A stretch of DNA of 64,000 bases, from contig JASLQF010000069.1 of the NCBI GenBank assembly GCA_030744625.1, positions 1 to 64,000 on the forward strand, written 5' to 3'. This DNA comes from Rhodospirillales bacterium (GTDB taxonomy: Bacteria; Pseudomonadota; Alphaproteobacteria; Rhodospirillales; JASLQF01). The notes below the pieces were generated by a model. That model made no database searches and was not told the origin of the DNA. It saw nothing but the letters and a program-made list of their open reading frames with translations. Position numbers and translations under genes: made by a program. Position 1 is the first letter of the stretch. The number at the start of each line of letters is the position of its first letter. This document shows positions 10,387 to 19,228 of the stretch, in pieces.

Positions 10387-10779
10387 ATGGCCTTCAGCCC
10401 CGAGCTTCGCGATCACGTGCTTGAATTGCTGGAGCCGCTCGGCCCGGTGACGGCGCGGCCCATGTTCGGCGGCGCCGGGTTTTTCCTGGACGGGACCATG
10501 TTCGTGCTTCTGACGCGGTCCGACGTTCTTTATCTGCGCACCGACGAGGAGACCCGGAGCGCCTTCGAGGCGGCCGGCATGGGCCCTTTCCGGCCGCGCC
10601 CCGGCAAGTCCTTCGTCATGCCCTATCACGAGGCCCCGCCCGAGGCCATGGAGGACCCCGACGCCATGCAAGAGTGGGCGGAGCTGGCGTGGCAGGCGGC
10701 GCGGCGCGGTCGCCGCCGGAAAGAGAGCCGCGCGCGGGGACGGAAAAAGAGCCACGCCAGCAAGGAAAAAAGTTCTTGA
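10387..10779 (+). CDS. TfoX N-terminal domain protein
   Basis: A 130-residue protein whose first 100 residues match the TfoX/YjhX-like N-terminal domain: LGPVTARPMFGGAGFFLDG, VLYLRTDEETR and the closing SFVMPYHEAPPEAMEDP. The last 30 residues are strongly basic (GRRRKESRARGRKKSHASK), perhaps binding nucleic acid. In gammaproteobacteria TfoX controls competence, but stand-alone N-terminal-domain proteins in other phyla have no established role. A good GGAGG ribosome site precedes the ATG. Its stop overlaps the probable TTG start of the next gene. Confidence 0.85.
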   Translation: MAFSPELRDHVLELLEPLGPVTARPMFGGAGFFLDGTMFVLLTRSDVLYLRTDEETRSAFEAAGMGPFRPRPGKSFVMPYHEAPPEAMEDPDAMQEWAELAWQAARRGRRRKESRARGRKKSHASKEKSS

Positions 10780-11000
10780 AGGGGGAAGCGGGGGTCATTC
10801 GAAAGCGCTCGGTGCGGGTTGCCGGGCACCCCACCAGCGTCTCCGTGGAGGAGGCCTTCTGGCGTGCCCTGAAAGAGATCGCGGCAAGGCGTGGCGTCTC
10901 CCTCAACGACCTGATCACGGAAATCGACCGCCGCCGCGCCGGCAACCTCTCCAGCGCCATTCGCGTCTTCGTCCTCGACGAGGCGCGGGGAAATCACTGA
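10776..11000 (+). CDS. Ribbon-helix-helix domain protein
   Basis: A 74-residue protein of the alphaproteobacterial ribbon-helix-helix group (PF13467 type). It has IRKRSVRVAGHPTSVSVEEA as the beta-strand and first turn, then FWRALKEIAARRGVSLNDLI as the helix-turn, ending SSAIRVFVLDEARG. Possibly a DNA-binding regulator. No ATG is available near the conserved start; a TTG at 10776 overlaps the previous stop (TTGA) and has AAGGAAAA about ten bases upstream, so coupled translation is likely. The longer open frame from 10674 is unlikely because it lies inside the TfoX gene. Confidence 0.75.
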   Translation: MKGEAGVIRKRSVRVAGHPTSVSVEEAFWRALKEIAARRGVSLNDLITEIDRRRAGNLSSAIRVFVLDEARGNH

Positions 11001-11088
11001 GCCGAAACTCGTCCCTCTTTACGAATCAAGGCCGCACGCGCCGGGCAGGACTTCGGTGTCGCCGACGGCGGCAGGGACGTCATGGGGG

Positions 11089-14000
11089 CTACCGCTTGAA
11101 GAGCTTCTTGAGCAGGTCCTCGGGGCGGAACTTCTTTTCCTGCGGCGGTGGCGGTGGTGGCGGTTCTCCGGTCCCCGGCTGTTGCTGCTGGGGCTGTTGG
11201 GTGGACTGTTGGCCAGGCAGAATCTTTTGCAGAAGACCGCCGACGCCCTTATTGCCGAGCAGTTTGCCGATACCCGGCAAGGGCACCCCGCCCGACGGCA
11301 TCTTGCTGGTATCGAGCTTGACGTTGGGGGAATCCAGCGTCCCCTTGATGCGCAGGGGCAGCACCTGCGGCGCCCGGGTCTTCTGGGCCAGGAACTGGGT
11401 AAGCAGGTTCTGCGACAGCCGCACCTCTCCCACCACGTCGATCAGCCAATTGGGAAGATCGATGCTGCCCTTCGCCTGGCCCGTGCCGAGGTTGGACGAC
11501 AACGCGAGATCGCTGGAGCGCGCCACTCCCCTGTCGATGCGGAAGGTGCCGCTGATGTCGGCGAGGCCGCCGCCCTTCTTCTGGCCGCCCAGCAGCCCAC
11601 CGAGCTTGTTGAGGCCAGTGATGAGGTCGAGGGCGCCGGCCAGCGCCGTACCCTTGCCGGCCGCCTTGACGTCGACGCGGCTGAGCGCCAGCCCGCCGGT
11701 GCCGGAGAGCGCCTCCACCATATCGGCGACGCTGCTTCCCGCGGTCGTCACCTTGAGGTTCGCCCGCATGGTTCCGGTGGCCAGCGCCTTGCCGGTGACG
11801 GCGCGCGTGGCGCGACCGACATCGACGCCCTTCACGGCCAGGGCGCCGTCGAGCTTGGGCCGGCCATTGGCGTTGACGACGGCGTTGGCCTGCAGCGCGC
11901 CGCCGAATACGGTCCCCGTCAGGCGGTTCACGTTGAGGACGCCGTCGGTCAAGGTCGCGGCGAGATTGGCGTTCTCCACCCGATACGCCTGGAAGGCCAC
12001 CGCCGTGGATTTGAGCTTGATGTCGGCGTCCACCGTAGCGAGGGCCGAAAGGTCGAGGGGCTTGCTCGACCAGCGCTCTCCCGCTGTCGCCGCGACGGCG
12101 CGCAGCGGCCCGCGATGCCGGTCGTGGCGCGGCGGCGCCGGCCATGCTGCCGGGACGACCCCCGGGCGCCCGTAGGGATGCCGCGGCGCCGGGGCGAGGC
12201 CGGCGGATCGCGTGGCCGGCAGGAAGGGGTCGATGACGATATCGCCGCTCGTCAGGTTCGCCGCCATCTTGGGCCGTAGTCCGTCGAGAGCGAGGGTGGC
12301 GTCGCCCTGTAGGCTGATTTTGCCCACACTGCCCTTGAGCCCGCCGACGGTGAGGCGCGAGGCATCGCCCTTGACGGCGGCGGCCACGTCGAACCCGCCG
12401 ATGGGTCCGGTTGGACGGTAGTCCACCCGGAGCGCCCTGAGCAGCCGCGCCAAGTCGCCGTGACGGGCCCTCATCTGGGCGTCGATCACCGGCGCCGGCA
12501 ACAGTGTCACCTTTCCCTTGATGCCGGCGGTCACTCCCGCCGCACCGACGGTAAGATCGAACCGCGGAACGAGCATCCCGCCGTCCAACCGCCCCTTGAG
12601 GGAGACCTTGCCGAGGTTCCTGGGCGGCACCGGCGGATCGATGCCGGCCATCCGGAAGAGGCCCGAGGTATCGGCGGCGCGCACGTCGAAGCTGACGCCC
12701 TTCATGGCGGGGATGCCGCCCAGCCCCTCGATGGTCCCGCTCACCTTGGCCGAGGCCCCGGCCAGATTGGCGACGCCGGCTTGACGCAGCTCGAGGGCGC
12801 CGTTGAACAGCGTTCCGTCGAGAGTGAGGCCCTTGATCGGCGTCTTCCGGTAGACCAAAGATTTGACGCGCAGCTTGAGGTTGGCGTCGAAGACATTGAG
12901 GGAGCTCAACACCGCCAGGGGATCGCCGGAGTTTTTCTTGTCCTTGGCCGGGGCGCCGCCGGCTTCTCCTTTCGCCCCGCTACCGCCGGACGCCGACACG
13001 CTTCTCGCCTTCTTCTTCGCCGACCCGGCCAGGTAGGCATCCAGGTTGACGCGGTCGAGGGTCAGATCGGCGCCGAAGGCCAGGCGTTTGCGCAGGGCGA
13101 CGGTGACCCCGCCGGTCAGCCGTGAGCTGTCGAGGCCGATGCCGAGGTTGGCGATCTCCACCTGCTCGGGCGAAGCGTTGACGTTGGCGACCAGGGTCAG
13201 CTTGCGCAGCCGGTCGCTGGCGATGGACGGTACCGGCACCTCAAGCCACCTCATCACGCTTCTCACGTCGCTGACCGAAAGCTCCGCCTCACCCTCGAAA
13301 TGGGGCTGCCCGTCATTGATGCTGATGAACCCGAAGGCCGCGACCTCGGAGCCGCCCGGGAACTGGGCAGCCAGTTGGCTGACGGTAATTTCGCCGCTGG
13401 CCAGTTCGGCGCTCGCCCGCACTTGGCGGACGATGGCGCCCCTGTAGGTGACGGCGTCGACAACCAGGTTGACTGATCCGGCGAGGTTGGCGGGGATCGC
13501 GAAGGCCCCCGCCGGTGGCGGTCTCGCGGCCTTCGGTTGGGCCGGGTCGAGAGAGATGGTGGCCTTGATGCGCCCGCTCTTTTCCGGTTTCTCCGAGCCG
13601 TCCGAAGAGGCCGCCGGCGCCGCCGGCATCTCCAGCCACTTGTCCAGATTGACGTGGTTGACGGCGAGCCGCCCGGCGACGGTCAGGGTCTCGCCCAATT
13701 CCACGGCGACGCCGCCGGTCGCCTCGGCGTCTCCCAAGCGTATCATCAGTTCCTTGACCTCGGCGCCTTCGGCGGAGGCGACGACGGCGCCCTCTGCCGC
13801 GAAGGCTTGGCCGGCGAAGCCGGGCAGGGGCCCGGTCGCCGCGATGGCGGCGACGATGGCGGCGAGGCTGTTACCCTCGGCCTTGATCCTGCCTTTGAAC
13901 TTGGGGGCCTTGGCCAGGCTCACCAGGGTGCCATTGATCTGGACCTTGCCCTGGGCGGCGGCGCTCTCCAGGGTCAGGCTCACGGGGACCGTGCGGCCGT

Positions 14001-14679
14001 GGATGATCTCGCCGATCAAGGCCCCGAACTTCAAGGGGATGCCGCGCGCCACCAAGGTGCCGGAACTTTCTATCGGTCCCTTGAGCGAGGCCGCCGCGAT
14101 GCGGGCCTGGAGGTTGTCCACCCGCTCGACGGTGCCGGCCTGTTGGTCCCTGTAAACCAGCGTCGCGTTTTCGATGGTGAAGTTGTCGAGCCTGATGGCC
14201 GGCTCGGCGTCCCGCGCCGCCGCCGGCGCCTCGTTGTCCGGTCCGCCATCCTGCTCGGCGTCCTGCGCCGGCTCCTTTTCATTTTTCTCGGTGGGGCTGA
14301 ACTCCCAGTTCTTGCGGCCGTCGGCCAGCACCTCCAACTCGATGACCGGATCCACCAGCTTGACCGTTTCCACCTGGATGCTGCCGCCGAGCAGAGGCCC
14401 CAAGGCGACACGCACCTGGAGCAAGCGCAGGCGCACCATGTCGGGCGCCGTCGCCCCTTGCAGATTGGCCAGGGTGACGTCATGGGCGATCAGCGCCGGC
14501 GACGGCAACACGGAAATCTGGATATCGCCGCCGATGACGAGGTCGCGCCCGGTGGCAGCCTTCGCCCGGGCGGCGATTTCGGACTTGTATTCGTTCCAAT
14601 CGACGAACCCCGGGCCGATCAGGACGACAGCCGCGAGAACGAGGATCAGGCCGATGACGCCGGAGAGTACTTTTTTCAC
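11089..14679 (-). CDS. AsmA family outer-membrane biogenesis protein
   Basis: About 1196 residues, a typical size for a large AsmA-like (AsmA/TamB superfamily) protein. One N-terminal hydrophobic anchor (GVIGLILVLAAVVLIGPGFV) precedes a long periplasmic part rich in beta strands. That part opens with the AsmA signature near IAARAKAATGRDLVIGGDI and closes with a conserved C-terminal AsmA block near GALDLITGLNKLGGLLGGQK. Two Gln/Pro- and Ala/Glu-rich linkers are present. Family members are thought to move lipids between membranes. I prefer GTG at 14679 with GGAG upstream; ATG at 14700 would add seven residues. A Pro/Arg-rich segment around 12090-12190 reads unlike its flanks. Confidence 0.88.
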   Translation of the reverse strand: MKKVLSGVIGLILVLAAVVLIGPGFVDWNEYKSEIAARAKAATGRDLVIGGDIQISVLPSPALIAHDVTLANLQGATAPDMVRLRLLQVRVALGPLLGGSIQVETVKLVDPVIELEVLADGRKNWEFSPTEKNEKEPAQDAEQDGGPDNEAPAAARDAEPAIRLDNFTIENATLVYRDQQAGTVERVDNLQARIAAASLKGPIESSGTLVARGIPLKFGALIGEIIHGRTVPVSLTLESAAAQGKVQINGTLVSLAKAPKFKGRIKAEGNSLAAIVAAIAATGPLPGFAGQAFAAEGAVVASAEGAEVKELMIRLGDAEATGGVAVELGETLTVAGRLAVNHVNLDKWLEMPAAPAASSDGSEKPEKSGRIKATISLDPAQPKAARPPPAGAFAIPANLAGSVNLVVDAVTYRGAIVRQVRASAELASGEITVSQLAAQFPGGSEVAAFGFISINDGQPHFEGEAELSVSDVRSVMRWLEVPVPSIASDRLRKLTLVANVNASPEQVEIANLGIGLDSSRLTGGVTVALRKRLAFGADLTLDRVNLDAYLAGSAKKKARSVSASGGSGAKGEAGGAPAKDKKNSGDPLAVLSSLNVFDANLKLRVKSLVYRKTPIKGLTLDGTLFNGALELRQAGVANLAGASAKVSGTIEGLGGIPAMKGVSFDVRAADTSGLFRMAGIDPPVPPRNLGKVSLKGRLDGGMLVPRFDLTVGAAGVTAGIKGKVTLLPAPVIDAQMRARHGDLARLLRALRVDYRPTGPIGGFDVAAAVKGDASRLTVGGLKGSVGKISLQGDATLALDGLRPKMAANLTSGDIVIDPFLPATRSAGLAPAPRHPYGRPGVVPAAWPAPPRHDRHRGPLRAVAATAGERWSSKPLDLSALATVDADIKLKSTAVAFQAYRVENANLAATLTDGVLNVNRLTGTVFGGALQANAVVNANGRPKLDGALAVKGVDVGRATRAVTGKALATGTMRANLKVTTAGSSVADMVEALSGTGGLALSRVDVKAAGKGTALAGALDLITGLNKLGGLLGGQKKGGGLADISGTFRIDRGVARSSDLALSSNLGTGQAKGSIDLPNWLIDVVGEVRLSQNLLTQFLAQKTRAPQVLPLRIKGTLDSPNVKLDTSKMPSGGVPLPGIGKLLGNKGVGGLLQKILPGQQSTQQPQQQQPGTGEPPPPPPPQEKKFRPEDLLKKLFKR

Positions 14680-14932
14680 GTCATGGGCTCCACGCGGCAT
14701 GGGTCAAACGGGAAAGTCGGCCTGCCTTGGGATAGTAGAGACTGAGCCAATGGGGATCAATTCGTAGTGACAGGGAATTGGGGCAAAACGATGACGCCCC
14801 CTCGAAAGCGCCCCCTCCCGCCGCAAGCCCACTTGATTCCGGCGCGGCGGATCATGCAAGCTTCTCGGCGCGGTCCCACGGCGCGCCGGTCCGGCGCCCG
14901 GCCGCCGTTGCCGACAGGAGGCCACCCCGACC

Positions 14933-15721
14933 ATGGAATTCGAGACATTGATTATGGAGGTGCGCGACTCGGTCGCCCACCTGACCATCAACCGGCCCGA
15001 CGCGGCCAACGCGCTCAACAGGCAACTGGCCATCGATCTTCACCAGGCGGCGATCGCCTGCGACGAGGACGCGGGGGTCCGCTGCGTACTCGTCACCGCT
15101 ACCGGTAAGATGTTCTGCGCCGGCGGCGACCTCAAGAGCTTCGCCGCCCAGGGCGACGGTCTGCCGGCCCACGTCAAGGAGGTGACGGCGTACCTGCACG
15201 CCGCGATCTCGCGTTTCGTGTGGATGGACGCCCCCGTCATCGCCGCCGTCAACGGCCCCGCCGGCGGCGCCGGTCTGAGCCTGGTTTGCGCCACCGACCT
15301 GGCGGTCTCCGCGGCGTCGGCGAAATTCGTCATGGCGTACACGCGGGCGGGGCTCGCCCCCGACGGCAGCTCCACCTACTTCCTGTCGAAGCTTATCGGC
15401 CTGCGCCGCGCCCAGGAGCTCGCCCTCACCAACCGCACCCTGTCCGCCGAGGAAGCCCTCGAGTGGGGGTTGATCAACCGCGTCGTCCCCGATGCCGAAC
15501 TGGCCGCCGCCGCCGGCGAATTGGCCGCCGGTTTGGCGGAAGGGGCGACCTTGGCCCTCGGCGAGGCCAAGCGGCTCATCCAGCAGGGATTCACGGAAAC
15601 CCTGGAATCCCAGATGGAGCGGGAAACCCGCGGCATCGCCGACATGGCGCGGACCGAGGACGCGCACGAAGGCATCGCCGCCTTTATCGCCAAGCGCAAG
15701 CCCGACTTCAAGGGACGTTGA
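14933..15721 (+). CDS. Enoyl-CoA hydratase/isomerase, PaaG-like
   Basis: A 262-residue crotonase-fold protein. The two oxyanion-hole glycines are in GKMFCAGGDLKSFA and NGPAGGAGLSLVCATDLAV. At the position of the second catalytic acid the sequence reads AGLAPDGSSTYFL, with Asp in place of the Glu of true hydratases. That is the pattern of PaaG-like isomerases, so isomerase activity on an acyl-CoA is at least as likely as hydration. The ATG at 14933 follows a GGAGGCC-like site; alternative ATG at 14954 is possible. The gene ends three bases before a hairpin-rich inverted-repeat element. Confidence 0.88.
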   Translation: MEFETLIMEVRDSVAHLTINRPDAANALNRQLAIDLHQAAIACDEDAGVRCVLVTATGKMFCAGGDLKSFAAQGDGLPAHVKEVTAYLHAAISRFVWMDAPVIAAVNGPAGGAGLSLVCATDLAVSAASAKFVMAYTRAGLAPDGSSTYFLSKLIGLRRAQELALTNRTLSAEEALEWGLINRVVPDAELAAAAGELAAGLAEGATLALGEAKRLIQQGFTETLESQMERETRGIADMARTEDAHEGIAAFIAKRKPDFKGR

Positions 15722-15724
15722 ACG

Positions 15725-15996
15725 GCTAGTGTCCTGGATCAGAAGTTCGTGGCATGTACGATCGCTTTTCCCGTTCGCTCGGCAGGAAGGGAGGGGCCGG
15801 CGATGCCTTCGCATCGGCAAGTCTTCCTGACGCCCCGAAGGGGCGGGAAAAGCGACCCTTCGGACGGCCTTCCGAGCCCTCCGGCGTCGCTGCGAGGCGC
15901 TTGTGATGCTCCAGCATCACGGCGCGCCCCGCGCCTAGCCGGATGAACTCGGAAGGCCGTCGTACAGGCCACGAACTTCTGATCCAGGACACTAGC
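15725..15996. mobile_element. MITE-like 272-bp element with about 37-bp terminal inverted repeats
   Basis: The two ends begin GCTAGTGTCCTGGATCAGAA; the first 29 bases are identical in inverted orientation and match continues with one mismatch to about base 37. Inside are nested hairpins: 15762-15773 with 15844-15855, 15801-15816 (CGATGC-CTTC-GCATCG), 15831-15845, 15865-15876 with 15948-15959, and 15903-15920 (GTGATGCT-CC-AGCATCAC). No convincing gene lies inside. A TA or CTAG at each end would fit target duplication by an IS630/Tc1-type transposase, but no transposase is present. It separates the hydratase stop from the dehalogenase start by only a few bases on each side. Confidence 0.8.
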
Positions 15997-16012
15997 GCAA
16001 AAGGAGCCCCCG

Positions 16013-16897
16013 ATGATTTCAGCCGACAGGCGTTACCGGATGAAGCGCGCCACCGTCCACGGCCGCTCCATGGCCTACGTGGACGAGGGGGTCGGCGATC
16101 CCATCGTCTTTTTGCACGGCAACCCGACGTCGTCTTACCTGTGGCGCAACGTGATGCCGCACCTGGAGGGCAAGGGCCGCTGCATCGCGCCCGACCTCAT
16201 CGGCATGGGCCAATCGGACAAGCTTCCCGATAGCGGCCCGGACAGCTACCGATTCGTCGAGCACCGCCAATACCTGGACGGTCTGCTCGCCGCCCTTGGC
16301 GTCGAAGGCAACGTGATCTTCGTGGTCCACGACTGGGGCTCGGCGCTCGCCTTCGACTGGGCGAACCGCCACCGCGAGTCCGTGCAAGGCCTGGCCTACA
16401 TGGAGGCCGTGGTGTGTCCGCTCACCTGGGACGATTGGCCGGAAGGGGGGCGCGGCGTCTTCCAGGGGTTTCGCTCGCCGGCCGGCGAGGAAATGGTGAT
16501 CGAGAAGAACATTTTCGTCGAAAAGATCCTGCCGCGCTCCGTCCTGCGCGGCCTCACCGAAGACGAAATGACGGTCTACCGCGCGCCCTACCTGGAGCCC
16601 GGCGAGAGCCGCCGTCCCACCCTGACCTGGCCGCGCCAGATACCCATCGAGGGGGAGCCATCCGACGTCGTCGCCATCGTCGAGGATTACGGCGCGTGGC
16701 TCGCCGGCAGCGACGTGCCCAAGCTCTTCATCAATGCCGATCCGGGCTCCATCCTGGTCGGCCGCCAGCGCGAGTTCTGCCGGACCTGGCCCAACCAGGA
16801 CGAGGTCACGGTCGGGGGCTCCCACTTCGTCCAGGAGGATTGCCCCGACGAGATCGGCCAGGCGGTGGCGCGCTTCGTCGACAGGGCGCGCGCCTGA
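16013..16897 (+). CDS. Haloalkane dehalogenase
   Basis: A 294-residue alpha/beta-hydrolase with the complete haloalkane dehalogenase set: nucleophile Asp107 in [14 protein letters not shown], acid Glu131 (YMEAVV), His271 (GGSHFVQED), and halide-binding Asn37 (HGNPTSS) plus Trp108. These positions match the DhaA/LinB-type (HLD-II) enzymes almost residue for residue. It would hydrolyse carbon-halogen bonds to alcohols, releasing halide, in the cytoplasm; natural substrate unknown. AGGAG lies seven bases before the ATG, and the MITE-like element ends 16 bases upstream, so any promoter must lie in or before that element. Confidence 0.93.
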   Translation: MISADRRYRMKRATVHGRSMAYVDEGVGDPIVFLHGNPTSSYLWRNVMPHLEGKGRCIAPDLIGMGQSDKLPDSGPDSYRFVEHRQYLDGLLAALGVEGNVIFVVHDWGSALAFDWANRHRESVQGLAYMEAVVCPLTWDDWPEGGRGVFQGFRSPAGEEMVIEKNIFVEKILPRSVLRGLTEDEMTVYRAPYLEPGESRRPTLTWPRQIPIEGEPSDVVAIVEDYGAWLAGSDVPKLFINADPGSILVGRQREFCRTWPNQDEVTVGGSHFVQEDCPDEIGQAVARFVDRARA

Positions 16898-16918
16898 CGG
16901 CCAAGTGGTTTCTATCCA

Positions 16919-18310
16919 CTAGACGTGTAAGATCTTGCCCGGGTTCATGATGTTGTCGGGGTCGAGGGATCGCTTGAGCGTGCGCATGACGCTCATCGCC
17001 TCGCCGTGCTCGGCAACCAGGAAATCGATCTTGCCGTAGCCGACGCCGTGCTCGCCGGTGCACGTCCCTTCCATGGCCAGGGCCCGCATGACCATGCGCT
17101 CGTTGAGCCGTTCGGCGGCGGCGGTGTCGTCGGGCTTGTCGGGATCGACCAGGATGACCAGGTGGAAATTGCCGTCGCCAACGTGGCCGACGATGGGGGC
17201 GGTGAGGTTCGAGGCCTCGATGTCCTTCTTGGTCTCGAGGATGCACTCGGTCAACCGCGAGATGGGAACACACACATCGGTCGCCCAAAAGCCGCATCCC
17301 GGTTTGAGGGCCGCCGCCGCGTACCCCGTGTCGTGGCGCGCCTTCCACAGCTTGTTGCGGTCTTCCGTCTTGGTCGCCCACTGGAAGTCGCCGCCGCCGA
17401 AGTCGGTGCAGATGCCGCCCACGGTTTCCACCTGCTCCTTGACGCCGGCCTCGGAGCCGTGGAACTCCAGGAAAAGTGTCGGCTGCACCGGATAATCGAG
17501 GTCCGAGAACTTGTTGACGGCATCCATCTGCACCTCATCGAGCAATTCGACCCGCGCGATGGGGATGCCGCACTGGATGGTGGTGATGGCGCTGTCCACC
17601 GCCCCCTTGAGGGTGGGAAAGGAGACCACGGCGGACGAGATGGCCTCGGGGATGCCGTAAAGGCGCACCGTGACCTCGGTGATGACGCCAAGCGTCCCCT
17701 CGGCGCCGACGAAAAGCCGTGTCAGGTCGTAGCCGGCGGCCGACTTGCGGGCGCGCCGCGCCGTCCTGATGACGCGCCCGTCGGCCAGTACCACGGTCAA
17801 GGCGAGGACGTTCTCGCGCATGGTGCCGTAGCGCACGGCGTTGGTCCCGGATGCCCGGGTCGAGGTCATGCCGCCAAGGGAGGCGTCGGCGCCGGGGTCG
17901 ATGGGGAAGAAAAGGCCGGTGTCGCGCAGGTGTTCGTTGAGTTGTATGCGGGTGACGCCGGGCTGCACGACGACGTCCATGTCCTCGGCGTTGACGCGCA
18001 GGATCTCGTTCATTTCCGAGAGGTCGATGCACACCCCGCCATGCAGCGCCGCCACATGGCCCTCCAGGGAGGTGCCGACGCCATAGGGGATGATCGGCAC
18101 CTTGCTTTCGGCGCACACCTTGACGATGTCCCGCACCTCCTCGGTGGAATGGGCGAAGACGACCACGTCGGGGGCGTGGGCGGCGTGGTACGATTCATCC
18201 TTCCCGTGCTGTTCGAGCACGCTGGCCGACGTCGACAGGCGGTTGTCGCCGACGATGCTCCGCAGCGCCTCGATCATCCCGTCGTCGAGGGGTGCGGGTC
18301 GGGCGGTCAT
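16919..18310 (-). CDS. FAD-linked D-lactate dehydrogenase-type oxidoreductase
   Basis: About 463 residues, of the GlcD/LDHD family. An FAD-binding (PCMH type) domain is seen in VPIIPYGVGTSLEGHVAA, VVQPGVTRIQLNEHL and PGADASLGGMTSTRASGTNAVRYG. The C-terminal FAD-oxidase domain ends with GHVGDGNFH, the histidine region, and GEHGVGYGKIDFL. The closest pattern is the mitochondrial-type D-lactate dehydrogenase, which oxidises D-2-hydroxy acids and passes electrons to a carrier. GlcD at 23737-25224 is a paralog. The ATG at 18310 is chosen; upstream residues in the frame look non-coding. Convergent with the dehalogenase gene, only 21 bp apart. Confidence 0.9.
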   Translation of the reverse strand: MTARPAPLDDGMIEALRSIVGDNRLSTSASVLEQHGKDESYHAAHAPDVVVFAHSTEEVRDIVKVCAESKVPIIPYGVGTSLEGHVAALHGGVCIDLSEMNEILRVNAEDMDVVVQPGVTRIQLNEHLRDTGLFFPIDPGADASLGGMTSTRASGTNAVRYGTMRENVLALTVVLADGRVIRTARRARKSAAGYDLTRLFVGAEGTLGVITEVTVRLYGIPEAISSAVVSFPTLKGAVDSAITTIQCGIPIARVELLDEVQMDAVNKFSDLDYPVQPTLFLEFHGSEAGVKEQVETVGGICTDFGGGDFQWATKTEDRNKLWKARHDTGYAAAALKPGCGFWATDVCVPISRLTECILETKKDIEASNLTAPIVGHVGDGNFHLVILVDPDKPDDTAAAERLNERMVMRALAMEGTCTGEHGVGYGKIDFLVAEHGEAMSVMRTLKRSLDPDNIMNPGKILHV

Positions 18311-18401
18311 GTCGCGGTCTCCTCGCCGGTTGCAACGTCCTCGCGTGGTCTCAAGGCTACCCGCCGTCGACGCCGCCTTCAAGGCCGCCGCCGGGGGAGT
18401 T

Positions 18402-19133
18402 CTAGAACTTCTCCACCCACGGCCTGAGGTCCAGCTCCTGGGTCCAGGCGCTGCGGTGCTGGCGGTGCAGGTTCAGGTAGTTGTCGGCGATGGCGTCGGG
18501 CGCCAACAGGCCGTCGTCCGGCCTGTCCTTGGCCAGCTCGGCGTAACGCTCCGAGGAGATCTGGCCGTCGATGATGGCGTGGGCGACGTGGACGCCGCGC
18601 GGCCCCAACTCCCTCGCCATGCTCTGGGCCAGGGCCCGGAGCCCGAATTTTCCGACCGCCAGGTTGGCGAAGTTGGCGCCGCCCCTCAGTGAGGCGGTGG
18701 CGCCGGTGAAGATGATGGTGCCGCCCGTGCCTCCCGCTTCGGCGCGCGCCGTCATCAGGCGCGCCGCTTCGCGGCCGACCAGAAAGCCGCCCAGGCAGAG
18801 CGCCCGCCAGCAGCGCTCGAACTCCTCGGGCTCGATGTCGGTGACGGCGGCGCGGACGAAGGCGCCGGCGTTGTAGACGACGAGGTCGGGCTCGCCGAGA
18901 TCGGCCTTGACGTGGCCGAACAAGCTTTCGACGTCGGCCTGGTTGGTGGCGTCGCACCCGTAGGCCCGCCCCCCGGGGCCCAGCTCCCCGAGCTCGCCGG
19001 CCAGCGATTCCAGGCGCGCCGCGTCGCGCGCCGCCGCCGCTACCCGCATGCCGTCCCTGGCGAAGCAGCGGGCCAGCGCCGCCCCCAGTCCCGGCCCGAC
19101 GCCCACGACGAGCGCGGTACCACCTTCGGCCAT
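18402..19133 (-). CDS. Short-chain dehydrogenase/reductase
   Basis: A 243-residue SDR-fold protein. The cofactor loop reads ALVVGVGPGLGAALARCFA, a variant of TGxxxGIG. NAG is present in VVYNAGAFV. The active-site region is FTGATASLRGGANFANLAVGKFGLRAL, where Ser/Tyr-x3-Lys of classical SDRs is altered: the Tyr four residues before Lys is replaced (NLAVGK). The divergent active site suggests an atypical or non-catalytic member. The ATG at 19133 has GGGGAG six bases upstream; the ATG at 19139 is too close to it. It is oriented with the upstream-lying lactate dehydrogenase gene and may be co-transcribed with it. Confidence 0.82.
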   Translation of the reverse strand: MAEGGTALVVGVGPGLGAALARCFARDGMRVAAAARDAARLESLAGELGELGPGGRAYGCDATNQADVESLFGHVKADLGEPDLVVYNAGAFVRAAVTDIEPEEFERCWRALCLGGFLVGREAARLMTARAEAGGTGGTIIFTGATASLRGGANFANLAVGKFGLRALAQSMARELGPRGVHVAHAIIDGQISSERYAELAKDRPDDGLLAPDAIADNYLNLHRQHRSAWTQELDLRPWVEKF

Positions 19134-19228
19134 GATCATCTCCCCGTGTCTTGTATAACCGAGCGGTATCATATCGTGCCGGCGAAGAAGGGGGCCACCA
19201 CCTCGCGACAATGTGACGGCGACCGGAT

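Noticed and set aside
12090-12190. Possible compensating frameshifts in the AsmA gene
   Set aside because: The segment reads unlike its flanks, but it is an in-frame Pro/Arg-rich linker with normal third-position GC; two errors are not needed.
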